A DNA stretch of 64,000 nt from Osedax fenrisi. Its lineage: Eukaryota; Annelida; Polychaeta; Sabellida; Siboglinidae. The stretch covers positions 20,578,092 through 20,642,091 of the forward strand of contig OZ025242.1 of NCBI GenBank assembly GCA_964019155.1. The letters run 5' to 3'. The notes below the pieces were generated by a model that had not been told where the DNA came from, ran no database searches, and was given only the letters and a program-made list of their open reading frames with translations. Position 1 is the stretch's first letter, and the number at the start of each line of letters is the position of its first letter. A program made the position numbers and the translations under genes. Below are positions 1 through 10,961 of the stretch, piece after piece.

Positions 1-217
1 GATGCAGCATAGGCAGTTTGCCGGGATGCTTGTCAGACAGGGAGAGGTCAGTAGATACACTGGCGGCCTTGCGCATCTTAAACAGAGGTCGTAGCTTCTG
101 ACCGGTCAACTTGAATGACCTTGACTTGAGTTGGTTGAACAGGGTATTCTGTTTGGGGGACAGCTTCAAAAGGTTCAAGTTCTCCATTGATGTACGGCGC
201 ACTCTGCTGCAGGACTT
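1..217 (-). CDS. GPSM2: GPSM1/2 (Pins/LGN) exon: linker after the TPR array, partial at the window edge
   Basis: This is the last visible exon of the minus-strand GPSM gene. It starts in phase 0 after the acceptor CTGTAG at 223-218 and runs off the left edge. It reads KSCSRVRRTSMENLNLLKLS. The RR-x-SMEN-hydrophobic-KL(T/S)P stretch is the conserved segment that follows the TPR array in LGN/AGS3/Pins, before the GoLoco motifs. The rest is basic and Ser-rich, as expected for this linker. In the family this region is a phosphorylatable spacer between the TPRs (which bind NuMA/Mud and Inscuteable) and the GoLoco motifs (which bind G-alpha-i). The GoLoco exons must lie outside the window. Exon identity is seen in the translation and by phase agreement with the preceding exon; the function is inferred from the family. 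Confidence 0.85.
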
Positions 218-1385
218 CTACAGTGGGGGTATAGGTGTAAGTGTGGGGTATAGGTGTGGGTATAGGTGTAGGGGTGTGTGGGTATAGGTGTAGGGGTGTG
301 GGTGTGTGGATATAGGTGTGTGGGTATAGGTGTGTGGGTGTGTAGGTGTGAGTGTGTAGGTGTTGGTGGGTGGGTATGGGTGTAGGTGTGTGGGTGTGGG
401 TATGTGTGTGGGTGTGTGGGTATAGGTGTAGGTGTGTATAGGTGTAGGTGTAGGTATGGGTGTAGGTGTGTGGGTGTGTGTGTGTGTAGGTGTGGGTGTG
501 TGTGTGTAGGTGTGTGGGTGTGTGGGTGTGTGTGTGTGTAGGTATATGTGTAGATGTATAGTACATATATACACCAACATATATTTTCTGAAGTAAGATA
601 TAATGTTATCGAGGAAATAAGAATACTGGAAATATATGCAAGTGCAATATGTTATAGTGAGGTTAGTAAAGTAAGTTAGTTTTGTAGAAATGGGGGTGTG
701 GCTGGGTGCATCATGAGACATGCATCATGAGACGTGCATCATGTAAAGCATCGCTACAGGGTATCGATACACTAAATACATTATATTACATAATACATAA
801 TGTAGTAGAGATACAAGTGCTGGTTGTCTACATGAGATACTGTAGTGCAATTATGTTATAACAATTATGTAATATTAATTGTACATCATTACTATTGATA
901 GCATGACCTTATGTGTATGTGTGTGTATGTGTGTGTATGTGTGTGTATGTATGTGTGTAGCTGTGCATAAGTTGTGCATTGTATCAGCAAACTGTGACCA
1001 TGAATTATATTTCAGTGGAAGGAAATATCTATAAATAATTAGTAGTATTCAAAATGTGATAAATTTTAAAATACAATTTTAAAATGAATATTAAATCAAT
1101 TAATAGAATGTTCTATTTATATGTCCAGCTCAACATATAAATATGTTTAAATACCATATGATGGGTATATATAAGGGGTATATATATGGGTATATACAAG
1201 GGTGTATCACATATATCATGTTCACATGTAATTAGGTAGGTGTATTCAAAGTAATGTACAGAAATATATATTCATATATATATATATATATATTCATTGA
1301 ATTGACTCAGTTTTTTATGTTATTTTACAAGGATATATACTCTATGTATAACAATGTAATTGAAGCATATTTATAATATATAGTG

Positions 1386-1424
<39 letters not shown>

Positions 1425-2336
1425 TAAAAAAGAGGGCTCATTATATTATGATATATGTATAGATTTGTATGTTCACAATGAAAATATCTTTCTATTTTAG
1501 TATTTATATATATATATATATTCATTTATATAGCACAGAAATAGTATTATAGCTATAATATTTGTTTCTCTTTATCTATGCATGGTTAAAGTGACATTAT
1601 TATTTTAGTGATTAAAGTTTTACATACAAATATAATATTTCATAATATTGTTAATAATTAATTTTCTTTAATAAATAAATCTCTTTCGTTAGTTTGTAAG
1701 ATCACATGATACAGTATATGTATTCCAAAGATAATATAAAATATATATATGTTTTTTTTATTTGTCAATATATAATTATAATTTATAAAGCATTACAAAA
1801 TAATATACATTATTTAGTCATGTAGATTTCATAATGCACTAAATATTTATATATTTATTTTATAACATACTCTCAAAATCGTGTTTATATAATGTCTTAT
1901 GACAAGTTCTCATTGATAACACTGGTTGTGTTATAGTTGATAGCTACTAAAACATAGTATAAAGTTATATTATACAATAAAAAACAAATAAAATTTGAAT
2001 CACGATTGCATTGAACAATAAATATAATAAATAATGATACTTTTGATAATGTAGTTTTCTAAGTGAAATAACTCAATAAAAACCCAAAATGTCTCCCATT
2101 ACATAGTTGTAATACAAAGCTTCCGGAACATAAAGTTCACACCTACTTGCTATTAGTAAGCGCAGTAATCATATAAAAATAGCCAAGAATAAAGATATCC
2201 ATTAAAAAGTGAAATTATAAATTAATTGTAATTAACTTAAAAATATGCAAATATATATATATATATAATTATGAGGTGGGAGGCAGGGGTATAATGAAGG
2301 AGAGCTAAAGAGAGAGAGAGTATGAAACACACAAAC
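218..2336 (-). other. GPSM intron (last visible), AT-rich with microsatellites
   Basis: Between the phase-0 donor ATG|GTTTGT at 2337/2336 and the acceptor at 218. Apart from the GT-rich minisatellite next to the acceptor, several (AT)n runs (about 1276-1293, 1387-1414, 1505-1521) and (GTAT)n tracts near 915-955, I see no gene. Confidence 0.7.
228..555. repeat. GT-rich minisatellite (GGTGTAGGTGTGGGTATA-like)
   Basis: About 330 bp of imperfect, interleaved GTGTGG, TATAGGTG and TAGGTG units begin only about 10 bp from the acceptor of exon 217-1. On the gene's strand it is a long pyrimidine/A-rich CACACC/CTATAC tract, so it forms the polypyrimidine-like region of that 3' splice site. The His/Thr/Pro-rich open frames across it are artefacts of the repeat. 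Confidence 0.85.
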
Positions 2337-2600
2337 CATATCTATATTAGACTTATTCTTGACTAGAGCAGCCTCCCTCGCTTTAGTACAGCTGTCGGCG
2401 CAATCGACATCGCATTCTGACATGGTGGTGTCGCATGCCATCATGGTGTCACCCGTCAGAGTGTCACCGTCCGCATTGGTGGCGATGATGTCCAGTATGG
2501 CGGAGAGGTCAGAGAGGTTCTTCTGGGCGGTCGCAATACCCGTATGGTCATCTATCTCGCGAGAGATCAGCATGTGCTTGACGGCAAACTGGTGAGCCAC
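2337..2600 (-). CDS. GPSM2: GPSM1/2 (Pins/LGN) exon: last TPR and start of linker
   Basis: This 264-nt exon has the acceptor CTCCAG at 2601-2602 and the donor GTTTGT after 2337, phase 0 at both ends. It begins VAHQFAVKHMLISREIDD and reaches QKNLSDL, matching the end of the final TPR of LGN/Pins (A-x-H-FA-x-KHL-x-IS(R)E...A-x-NLSDL). After this comes an acidic, Thr/Met-rich stretch (DGDTLTGDTMMACDTTMSEC) that is not conserved and looks like linker. It joins in frame to the upstream exon ending GEYK and to the downstream exon starting KSCSRVRRTS. The plus-strand open frame over the same bases is a shadow. Confidence 0.92.
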
Positions 2601-2880
2601 CTGGAGGTGGCAGTGGTACTAATGGTTACTACTAGGGGGCGTTACTGGTGGTGGTGGTGGTAGTGTTAACAGTTACTACTAGAGTGCGCTGATGGTGGTG
2701 GTGGTAGTGTTAACAGCTACCGTTACAATGGTGGAGGTAGTAGTGTAAGTGTAAAGCTGTGAATGGCGGAGGCGGAAGTAGTAATGCTAACTATCGCCAC
2801 TAGGGCGGTGTTAGTGGTATTAGTAATGTACATCATGTGATCTATCACCACGCCTATAATAATGTTGCTGCAGCCACCGA

Positions 2881-3235
2881 TGTATTTATTAGTTCCTATA
2901 GGGGGCAGTAGGGGGAGCTGTAGGGGCTAGGGGAGAGTGGAGTAGGGGGGGTAGGTAGAGCTATGGGGGCTAGGGAGGGAGTAGGGGGAGCTGTGGGGGC
3001 AGTAGGGGGAGCTGTGGTATGATAAGTGTGGGGCTATGGGGGGAGAAGGGAGTAGGGGAGCTGTGGGGGATAGGGGGGAGTATGGGGGCTGTGGTATGAT
3101 TATTGTGGGCCTAGGGGGGAGTAGGGGGGCTGTGGGGGCTATGGGGGGAGTAGGGCGAGCTATGGTAGGATAAGTGTGGGGCTAGGGAGGAGTATAGGGA
3201 GCTGTGGGGGCTAGCGGGGGGAGAGGAGAGTATGC
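2881..3235 (+). repeat. G-rich minisatellite with G-quadruplex-like runs
   Basis: Imperfect tandem units of about 25-35 bp built from TAGGGGGGAGTAGGGGGAGC and GTGGGGGCTAGG. There are dozens of runs of four or more G on the plus strand, which is the non-template (C-rich transcript) strand's partner for GPSM. No ORF is supported. Confidence 0.85.
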
Positions 3236-4238
3236 TATCAATCACTACCGATGATGCAATATAACGCTGATGATGACATCATTGTAGCTAGTACACACAT
3301 GCACACACACACACACGCACGCACACACACACAGGCAGACAGTGTACTGTGTGGGTACAACGGCAGTATTCATTACACAGTGATTTAGGTAGGTAATTTA
3401 CTGCACTCGGTAGGGAACCTACATCATGATTTCTAGGTTAATTGTCGGTGTGTATATCTACGCGTGCGTGTATCAGTATCAGTGTCAGTGTGTGTGGTGT
3501 GTGTATCAGTGTGTGTGTGTGTGTATGTGTGTGTGGGTGTGGTCTACACGTATTTAATGAAGTGTTGTTGTATTAACTAGTGTGTGTATGCAATTCTAAT
3601 AGATATGCAATGCTAATAGATATGGATTAGCATGTACTCCTATAATTAACATAATTCATATTTAAATATAGATAATCACATAACTTGTTTTAATTAGTAG
3701 ACACTAATATATTCATTATTATAATTCTGTGGACAAATATGCACACAATTAAATGATTGTTATTTAATATCTGTAAAAAAAATTATCATTTAAATCGATA
3801 TAGAAATAACATAAAAAGCATCTTTTATAACACAGCATGTAAAATAAATAGTCATCAATTATTCTAATCTAAATGCCTATTTTGTAAATCTTATTTTATA
3901 CTATATTATATCTTATATAATAACGATTTTAAAAACCATATTATTTATTTTATTTTATTTATATCATTATTGGAATTATCATTGTATCATGCGATATTAT
4001 AAACCAATTAAATAGCTGGAATCATTTGATATGATTTTCTCTATATTTCATTTTGCGTTTTATATTTTACAAGTTAAGTTATTATTTACATTTACATTTA
4101 TATTATTGACATTTATTTATAGTAGACTTATATAAACATTAGTTTTGCCTATGTTTTACATATACGAATCAGTACCTCCTTAATGGACATATTAGAAATG
4201 ATGAGATAATGATTGTTATTCTCAAGTTAGACATTATC

Positions 4239-4543
4239 GGCTGAAGTAATGATAGCAAGATATATTGGGGAAGGTTATAGTAGTCCACAATGGTACTAGG
4301 TATGTGTATTATGGGGTGAAGTAATGATAGCAAGTTATACTGGGGAGGGGTATAGTATTCTACAATGGTACTAGGTATGTGTATTATGGGGTGAAGTAAT
4401 GATAGCAAGATATATTGGGGAGGGGTATAGTAGTCCACAATGGTACTAGGTATGTGTATTATCGGGTGAAGTAATGATAGCAAGTTATACTGGGGAGGGG
4501 TATAGTATTCTACAATGGTACTAGGTATGTGTATTATGGGTAC
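4239..4543. repeat. 75-bp minisatellite with alternating A/B variants (150-bp higher order)
   Basis: GAAGTAATGATAGCAAG recurs at about 4243, 4318, 4393 and 4468, exactly 75 bp apart. Copies 1 and 3 share GATATATTGGGG and AGTAGTCCAC; copies 2 and 4 share GTTATACTGGGG and AGTATTCTAC. The array is therefore two copies of a 150-bp dimer. Because 75 is a multiple of three, a minus-strand frame stays open (25-residue repeat), but nothing suggests it is expressed. Confidence 0.9.
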
Positions 4544-4665
4544 CAGTCATTTCGTACCTAGACAATTCGTAACAATTTGTTAAAATCGTACCATATATAT
4601 ATATAAGTAAAATTGATTTTGTTGTGATACAAATTGACTGGTATTCGGTTTTACTTTGTAACGAC

Positions 4666-4833
4666 CTTGTACTCTCCTTTAGCGGTGAACGCGGCGCCAA
4701 GACTCCAACAGGCACGACCTTCACCCTTACGATCGTGTATCTCCTGCACTATCTTCAGGTGCTGAATGTGGAAGTTAATGGCTTCCTTGTAGTTCTTGAG
4801 CAGGGTGAACGTGTTTCCTATACTGTAGCATGC
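4666..4833 (-). CDS. GPSM2: GPSM1/2 (Pins/LGN) exon: TPR 6-7
   Basis: A 168-nt exon (56 codons), phase 0 to phase 0. The acceptor is CCCCAG at 4834-4839 and the donor is AAG|GTCGTT at 4666/4665. It reads ACYSIGNTFTLLKNYKEAIN..., then HDRKGEGRACWSLG..., ending GEYK. CYS-(L/I)GNT-(F/Y)TLL and the D-R-x-GE-(G/A)RACWSLG motif are hallmarks of LGN/AGS3/Pins TPRs. It joins the upstream exon (…SSLEAE) and the downstream exon (VAHQFAVKH…) exactly as in the family. A diverged second copy of the exon's first ~30 nt plus its acceptor lies 90 bp upstream in the intron (see the repeat at 4805-4980). Confidence 0.93.
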
Positions 4834-4980
4834 CTGGGGGGAGGGTAGAGGAGGGGGTAAGAGAGGGGTAGGGGAGATGTAGGGGTGGAGTAAAGTGAAC
4901 TTGTTACCTATATTGTAGCATGCCTGGGGGGAGGGTAGAGGAGGGGGTGAGAGAGGGATAGGGTAGTGGTAACAGAGGGG
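4805..4980. repeat. 90-bp tandem duplication covering an exon 5' end and its splice acceptor
   Basis: GTAGCATGCCTGGGGGGAGG occurs at about 4825 and again 90 bp later at about 4915, with flanking similarity on both sides. The first copy is the real start of the GPSM TPR 6-7 exon (minus strand). The second keeps the CCCCCCAG acceptor at 4924-4931 and an exon-like start reading ACYNIGNKFTLL, with several substitutions, then runs into G/C-rich repeat. It is a decoy 3' splice site. Confidence 0.8.
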
Positions 4981-5031
4981 TAGATATATAGAGGGTAACT
5001 CTTACAATACACGCAGTGTTCACTTGTAATG

Positions 5032-5066
<35 letters not shown>

Positions 5067-5487
5067 TTATATATTAACTTATCTATATTATTGTTTAGTT
5101 CATTATTTTATAGAGTACTTATTATTTATTTTAGTTATTTATTTATAAATAATTAATTCAGGTGTTTCATAATTATATGGCAAGTTCAAACAATGTATTC
5201 GATCTACGTGAACAGGAAGTCAAATAATATTTTATTATCTTTTATTTATATAGTTTATTTAGACTCGCTTTAAAATGTAGGGTAATTGTGTCTAAGCTTT
5301 AGCTTCTACAATAACCCTGGTGTATACCTAAATAGCTGATAATACACACACACACACACACTGAGATGTTAATGAGGTAACTAGAATCGCAGTCAATCAC
5401 TACAGACTACACATATTCATTATTTTGTTGTCTGTCTAGAATTTACTACTGTTAATTGAAAATGTGTGTGTGTATGTGTGTGAATGC

Positions 5488-5527
<40 letters not shown>

Positions 5528-6195
5528 ATATGATAAAAGAGAACGTTATGTGATAACTATGCAATGAATGTTTAGTGAATCTAAATTCCTGCCGGGAATA
5601 ATGCCATGCTCTAATAGGGGAAATCTAGAGTAGCATGTATGTGTGCGCGTGTGTATTATAATACTAATATAATGTTGATTTAAACACTTAGTAATAATAG
5701 TAATATAACACTTGCCTAAAGTTCTCAGCGTTCAACTGTTATATGTTATAATAATTCTAACAATATCTATATGAAGAGATGTTTCGTTTATGTATGTATG
5801 TATATGTGTACATATACACACACACGTATACAATGTATACATACTCTAGTAATCAGTGGATACACAAGAGAGAGCCTCAGCAGCACACACACACACACAC
5901 ACAAACACTTGATGTTATTATGAATCTCCATGGTTACGTGGCACTAAACACACACACACATTAATTAGCAATAAAGATAGAATAAGGGGAACCAATAGTT
6001 GTTGTACTACTATTGCTACTGCTACTACTACTACTACTGCCACTACTACTGCTACTGCTACTACTTCTACTGCTACTACTACTACTTCTACTGATACTGC
6101 TACTGCTACCGATACCACTACCACTACTACTACCATCACATTTACCCCTATATATTATATATATGTATAATTATTAAAATACAATTCCATTTTTA

Positions 6196-6381
6196 TTATT
6201 TATATAATGAAGTAAATTTGTTTTTCCATTTCTTAGCATTCTTAGACACAGAGTTTTTAATTGTTGTTGCTTTCATTTTCAGGTTCTTTAAAATTTTCTT
6301 AATTTTATACGTTGTATTTTGATCTGCGTTATAGATGTATTCGTCTTCATACTGACTTACGATAGATTGTGTAGCCGACAT
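6196..6381 (-). CDS. Uncharacterised Lys-rich 61-aa ORF, copy 1
   Basis: The ORF starts MSATQSIVSQYEDEYIYNAD and continues as a basic, Lys/Asn/Thr-rich tail (KKILKNLKMKATTIKN…KKWKNKF). It has no recognised domain, no signal peptide and no transmembrane segment. It lies in a GPSM intron on the same strand as GPSM. Its only support is that the frame is kept open in a second copy 619 bp away with two amino-acid differences. The duplication is so recent (three or four differences in about 395 bp) that conservation proves little. It may be a relic of a mobile element or chance. Confidence 0.3.
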   Translation of the reverse strand: MSATQSIVSQYEDEYIYNADQNTTYKIKKILKNLKMKATTIKNSVSKNAKKWKNKFTSLYK

Positions 6382-6554
6382 TGTAGTATATATGTGTGTG
6401 GTGTTGTTTAGGTTGTGTTTTTAATGAATACTTTCAGTTCAGTTTTGTTATATTTGCCTAAATTATTAAAAATTTAACAAATTTTAATAACAAACTAAAT
6501 TTAGAATAAAATTTGATTAAAATACATACAATAATGTTATATTAATATGGTATT

Positions 6555-6642
<88 letters not shown>

Positions 6643-6814
6643 GCTACTGCTACTGCCACTGCCACTGCTACTACTACTACTACTTCTACTGCTACTACTG
6701 CTACTGCTACTGCTACTGCCACTGCCACTGCTACCGCTACCACTACTACTACCATCACATTTACCCCTATATATAATATATATGTATAATTATTAAAATA
6801 CAATTCCATTTTTA

Positions 6815-7000
6815 TTATTTATTTAATGAAGTAAATTTGTTTTTCCATTTCTTAGCATTCTTAGACACAGAGTTTTTAATTGTTGTTGCTTTGATTTTCA
6901 GGTTCTTTAAAATTTTCTTAATTTTATACGTTGTATTTTGATCTGCGTTATAGATGTATTCGTCTTCATACTGACTTACGATAGATTGTGTAGCCGACAT
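6815..7000 (-). CDS. Uncharacterised Lys-rich 61-aa ORF, copy 2
   Basis: Second copy of the 61-codon frame, differing at Met36 to Ile and at Tyr60 to Asn. The start context (ACTACAATGTCG) is the same. Nearly all of the flanking 395 bp is also conserved, so the duplication was of a DNA block rather than of an ORF. Function is unknown. Confidence 0.3.
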   Translation of the reverse strand: MSATQSIVSQYEDEYIYNADQNTTYKIKKILKNLKIKATTIKNSVSKNAKKWKNKFTSLNK

Positions 7001-7173
7001 TGTAGTATATATGTGTGTGGTGTTGTTTAGGTTGTGTTTTTAATGAATACTTTCAGTTCAGTTTTGTTATATTTGCCTAAATTATTAAAAATTTAACAAA
7101 TTTTAATAACAAACTAAATTTAGAATAAAATTTGATTAAAATACATACAATAATGTTATATTAATATGGTATT

Positions 7174-7216
<43 letters not shown>

Positions 7217-7391
7217 GCTACTACTACTGCTACTGCTACTACTACTACTACTACTGCTACTGCTACTGCTACTGCTACTGCTACTGCTACTGCTACTGCT
7301 ACTGCTACTGCCGCTGCCGCTGCCGCTGCCGCTGCCGCTGCCGCTACCACTACCACTACCACTACCACTACCACTACCACTACCACTACCA

Positions 7392-7447
<56 letters not shown>

Positions 7448-7672
7448 GCCATTACCATAATAAATGAAGGTGAGACGTGAGCAGGGAGGTTGAGATGATG
7501 TAGGGAGGCTGTGATAGTATACTTGTGATAAGTCACGCCTACATCGCAGGTTTAATCTCAGCCGATGGCAGATGTTATTCTTTTATTATTGCGACTATAA
7601 TTATTTATTCTATTTTATTTCTTATCTAGTTGGAGCGTTAATTTTAACTACGGATTTCTGTGATTCACCATT

Positions 7673-7703
<31 letters not shown>

Positions 7704-8165
7704 CCATCACATTCTCATATTCTTATAAAGACAAAATGGCAGGGTTGAGATTTAACATTGACTGTGTACAGTGCCTTTTTCAAGGATTTGAAAGTGGGGG
7801 GCAAATTCAAAAAATAACTATTTTATTTTCATTCGTATATGAAAAACAATCTAATGAAATATATCTTCTGATTTATAATAAATAAATAAGATTATGATAA
7901 TTGATTATAAAAAAATCTGATTTTTTATGGGAAAATAATAATATTGGGGGGCATTTGCCCACAAAATACCCCTTAAAAAGGGTATTGCTATATTCGGAGG
8001 ATTGACTATAAATAGAGTCTCTGTTTGACTGTAGTAACACACACGCATACACACACACACACACACACACATACACACACACACATACACACACACACAC
8101 ACACACTATCTACATAACGAATAAGCTGTTGCTGTACGGTTGTGAACACATATAGTGACCTATTA

Positions 8166-8533
8166 CCATAGATTTGTATTTTACCTAGATCGTTATTGCT
8201 ATATCTTGCTAATGTAAAATACTTCAACATACGTGGTGCTTCGATTTAGGTAACATAAGATGGCCGACCATCATATGACACATGCATTTAATAACAAATA
8301 TTCAAACCAATAATATTGATTTTTTTTTATAAAGTGCATTTCAATTATATCAAAATAAACATTTATATTTATTTATATTATATATTTATACTGCAATGTA
8401 ATTGCAACATTTAATTTGATTAAATAATACTTTATATGTAATGGTCGGCCATCTTAAGATACCTAAATCGAATCTCCATGCATGTTGAAGAAAAATCACG
8501 TGACTACCAATCTAGGTAAACTATAAATCTATG
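8166..8533. mobile_element. Foldback MITE with long imperfect terminal inverted repeats
   Basis: The left end (CATAGATTTGTATTTTACCTAG…TTCGATTTAGGTA…AAGATGGCCGACCAT) is mirrored at the right end (ATGGTCGGCCATCTT…TACCTAAATCGAA…CTAGGTAAACTATAAATCTATG). The inverted arms are about 100-120 bp and the innermost 32 bp match at about 30 positions. CCTATTA lies directly outside both ends (8159-8165 and 8534-8540) and is a likely 7-8 bp target duplication. There is no ORF. The family is unassigned; the TSD length would fit hAT or a MULE-like source. Confidence 0.75.
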
Positions 8534-8772
8534 CCTATTAATAAATATCTGGACTGTAATCAATCTAGGGACTGTAATCAATCTAGTGATAAGGGCTGAT
8601 AAGGAGATCAGATAGTTCTGTGGTTATAGTTTGCAAATAGAAATGTTGTTATTAATTTGAAATAAATCCCTAATAAACATCACTAGCAGACTCGGCGCCA
8701 CGACAGCTCTAATATAGATCACGCGGTCGCTATAAATAGATGCGCGCTATAAATAGCCCACCGTTGTCTTAC

Positions 8773-8855
8773 CTCGGCTTCGAGACTCGATTCTTCGATT
8801 AGTTTCGCCAGCTCCAGACACCTCTTGTAATGGTTCAGCGCTATCTCGTAATTAC
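8773..8855 (-). CDS. GPSM2: GPSM1/2 (Pins/LGN) exon: TPR 5-6
   Basis: An 83-nt exon, phase 1 in and phase 0 out. The acceptor TTACTTAG is at 8856-8863 and the donor GAG|GTAAGA at 8773/8772. It reads (G)NYEIALNHYKRCLELAKLIE then EESSLEAE, which corresponds to the G-x-(F/Y)E-x-A…YYKKTL…A-x-(Q/E) segment of LGN. It connects in frame with NIFL at the end of the previous exon and ACYSIGN in the next. Confidence 0.9.
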
Positions 8856-10961
8856 CTAAGTAAGGCGTAGTAGTGGTAGAGTTAGTGGTGATGGTGACCA
8901 GTCAATTAGGGACAGGGGGGCGGGGGGTAAAGAATTACTAGGTTGGTGGGGGTAATGAGTCACACATCTAGTGAGTGATTAACGACGAGTCATCGAAGAG
9001 ACATTAATCATCATCATCATCATGGCGGGCAGTGTACTTAGGGTAGTATCATTAATTATACATTTATATATAAACTATATATATGTACACTAGCTAGTGT
9101 GTACATACACGTATGTATCAGTAGCCAGCAGTAGCAGCGGCCACTGTATACATTGTATACAGCAGTGTAAACAATAGACTAGCCACTAGGGGTCAGCACT
9201 AGCTTAGTGGTGTAGCGCTAGTAACCAGGACAGTTGGACACTCTAGAGGTGTACAGATGTACAAGTGGACTGTCCACCTGTCCTCGACGTAGGCGAGGAC
9301 AGTCTAGTTAGCGCGGTATAGGTCGGCTACGTTGAATAATGACACCCTGTTAACTACAACCCACACGACGTGATTATAACTAGTAATAAAGTCACATGTG
9401 GCGAAAATAGAATTAAGTAGGTAGGTGTGACAGTTCTATAAATAGTTTTATATGTATTTAATAGGCGTAATAGCGGTCTACTAAACGTGTATTAACTGTT
9501 TTTTATTTATTTATTCAATATTTAACAGTATGATAGATATTATATAGATCTATGACGATGGCCATTTTATAGAATATAAAAGATAATATTTAAAGAATTA
9601 TTGAATGACTTAATTATGTTTGAAATTGTTTAAAATAATTATTCTGAGTAAATTGATTCTAAATATTTACAATATAATTATGAAAAATGTATGAAATATA
9701 TAAACAGAAATTAACTTATCACATTATGAAATGTAGATATAATATTCTTATGTTTAGACTTTAAAATTATAAAAAGGACCTTATATTCATTAAATTATGA
9801 TTATTAAATGAAATTATTTTTTATTATATTATTACTATAATTTAGTTAAAAAAATCACTTTTAAAAGTGTTTGTAAAAGAAATACTTTTAAAAGTATGGA
9901 CATAGATAGGGGGAGGGAGGGCACGGTGCTTTACAGTATATTACATAACATGGGGCTAATGGGGGCAATACAATGGGGTTATTACGGGGCTGTATGTGTG
10001 GGCTGGTAATATGGTGAACTATTGAAGACGTGATCTTTACATGATTGATACATGACATTTTAATATTGAAGCTAATGTCAATGTTGATATTAATGTTGAT
10101 ATAGGCTTACAATGTATACATTGTACATGATATAGATGACATTAAGGGGAGGTACGTCCTTCGCTCATGCAATGTAAATAGATAGTCAAAATGTCTTAAG
10201 GTAAATGGTAATGTCTTAAGGTAAATTCAATTACACAAATTTAATACTAGGTAATCACATCAGTTTTTTTTTATTACATATCCATTCATTCAAATATGTA
10301 TAGTATATGTTTATAAATGTGTTTTTGTACTTATCATTGATAATAAAATAAAAAATAAAAATTAATAATTTTGAGTAAAACAAAAATAATTATATTATGT
10401 ATTGTCTACTTAAATTGAAAATTGTAATTCATTATTTCCATTATTCATCTCGAGATATTGTATATAATAATATATATACTATAAAACATTTTTATATATT
10501 AAATTTCTTATTTATTTATATATTTATTATATATTTTCTGATAATACTCGTATTATAGTTACATAGCTTTAGTACAAATTAAATTGTAAACAAACAAAGA
10601 CTATTTGATGTTTATAAATGTATTTAAATTTTAAAAATTGATAAATAAATCACAAAGTTATACAGCATTTATTTAACCGATTACTTAGTAATTATTATTG
10701 GTAATTTAAATTATATATTGGTACCTTCAATAAAGTACTCGTTTTATTTACTTATATGACGATTGAGGTATACTTTATAGATCAAATGATAGATAAATAT
10801 TTTATTTCTAACATAATAATTTAAATTATTTTTTTTTTGAAAATAATAATTCCGAAGTACCTTTTAACGAAGTACCTCTCCTTAAGGGTATATCTACTGA
10901 CTGTTCACTCATCATGCTAACACGAGCCAAACACCAGGTCTACGCTAGTACCGCCACTAAC
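8856..10961 (-). other. GPSM intron, AT-rich, no gene seen
   Basis: Contains small inverted repeats (for example TGTCCTCG/CGAGGACA near 9280-9302 and a palindromic TATACATTGTATA near 9150), a poorly structured GC-richer stretch at 9120-9330, and long AT-rich sequence from 9480 to 10900. I see no coding exon. Confidence 0.6.

Larger units (their letters stand above)
2601..4665 (-). other. GPSM intron with G-rich, CA and 75-bp satellites
   Basis: Contains GGTGGT triplets (2640-2760), a G-rich minisatellite (2881-3235), CA/GT tracts (3296-3335, 3470-3540), an AT-rich middle with no gene seen (3580-4180), the 75-bp minisatellite, and a fragment at about 4540-4605 with repeated TTCGTACC/TTCGTAAC motifs like those noted at 31.3 and 41.5 kb. 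Confidence 0.7.
6009..7446. repeat. 619-bp tandem duplication with expanding (TAC/TGC)n tracts
   Basis: About 395 bp at 6151-6545 is repeated at 6770-7164 with only three or four differences seen. Each copy is bordered by (TAC)n with TGC, CCAC and CGC variants: 6009-6131, 6552-6755 and 7171-7446. The third tract shows ordered blocks: (TAC)n, (TGC TAC)n, (TGCCGC)n, (TACCAC)n, then pure (TAC)n. This suggests stepwise local expansion. Poly-Thr and poly-Val frames across it are artefacts. Confidence 0.85.
4834..8772 (-). other. GPSM intron with duplicated small ORF and (TAC)n tracts
   Basis: Besides the separately listed 619-bp duplication and MITE, this intron holds AT-rich sequence, (CA)n at 5342-5361 and 5883-5903, (AT)n at 5490-5525, (ATC)n at 7671-7702 and an alternating (CA)n/(TACA)n tract at 8036-8106. 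I see no further gene in 5000-5990 or 7450-8030. Confidence 0.65.

Noticed and set aside
78..721. Long His/Thr/Pro-rich minus-strand frames
   Set aside because: Produced by the GT-rich minisatellite; composition follows the repeat unit.
6537..7536. Poly-Thr, poly-Val and poly-Ala frames on both strands
   Set aside because: Translations of (TAC)n/(TGC)n; no independent support.
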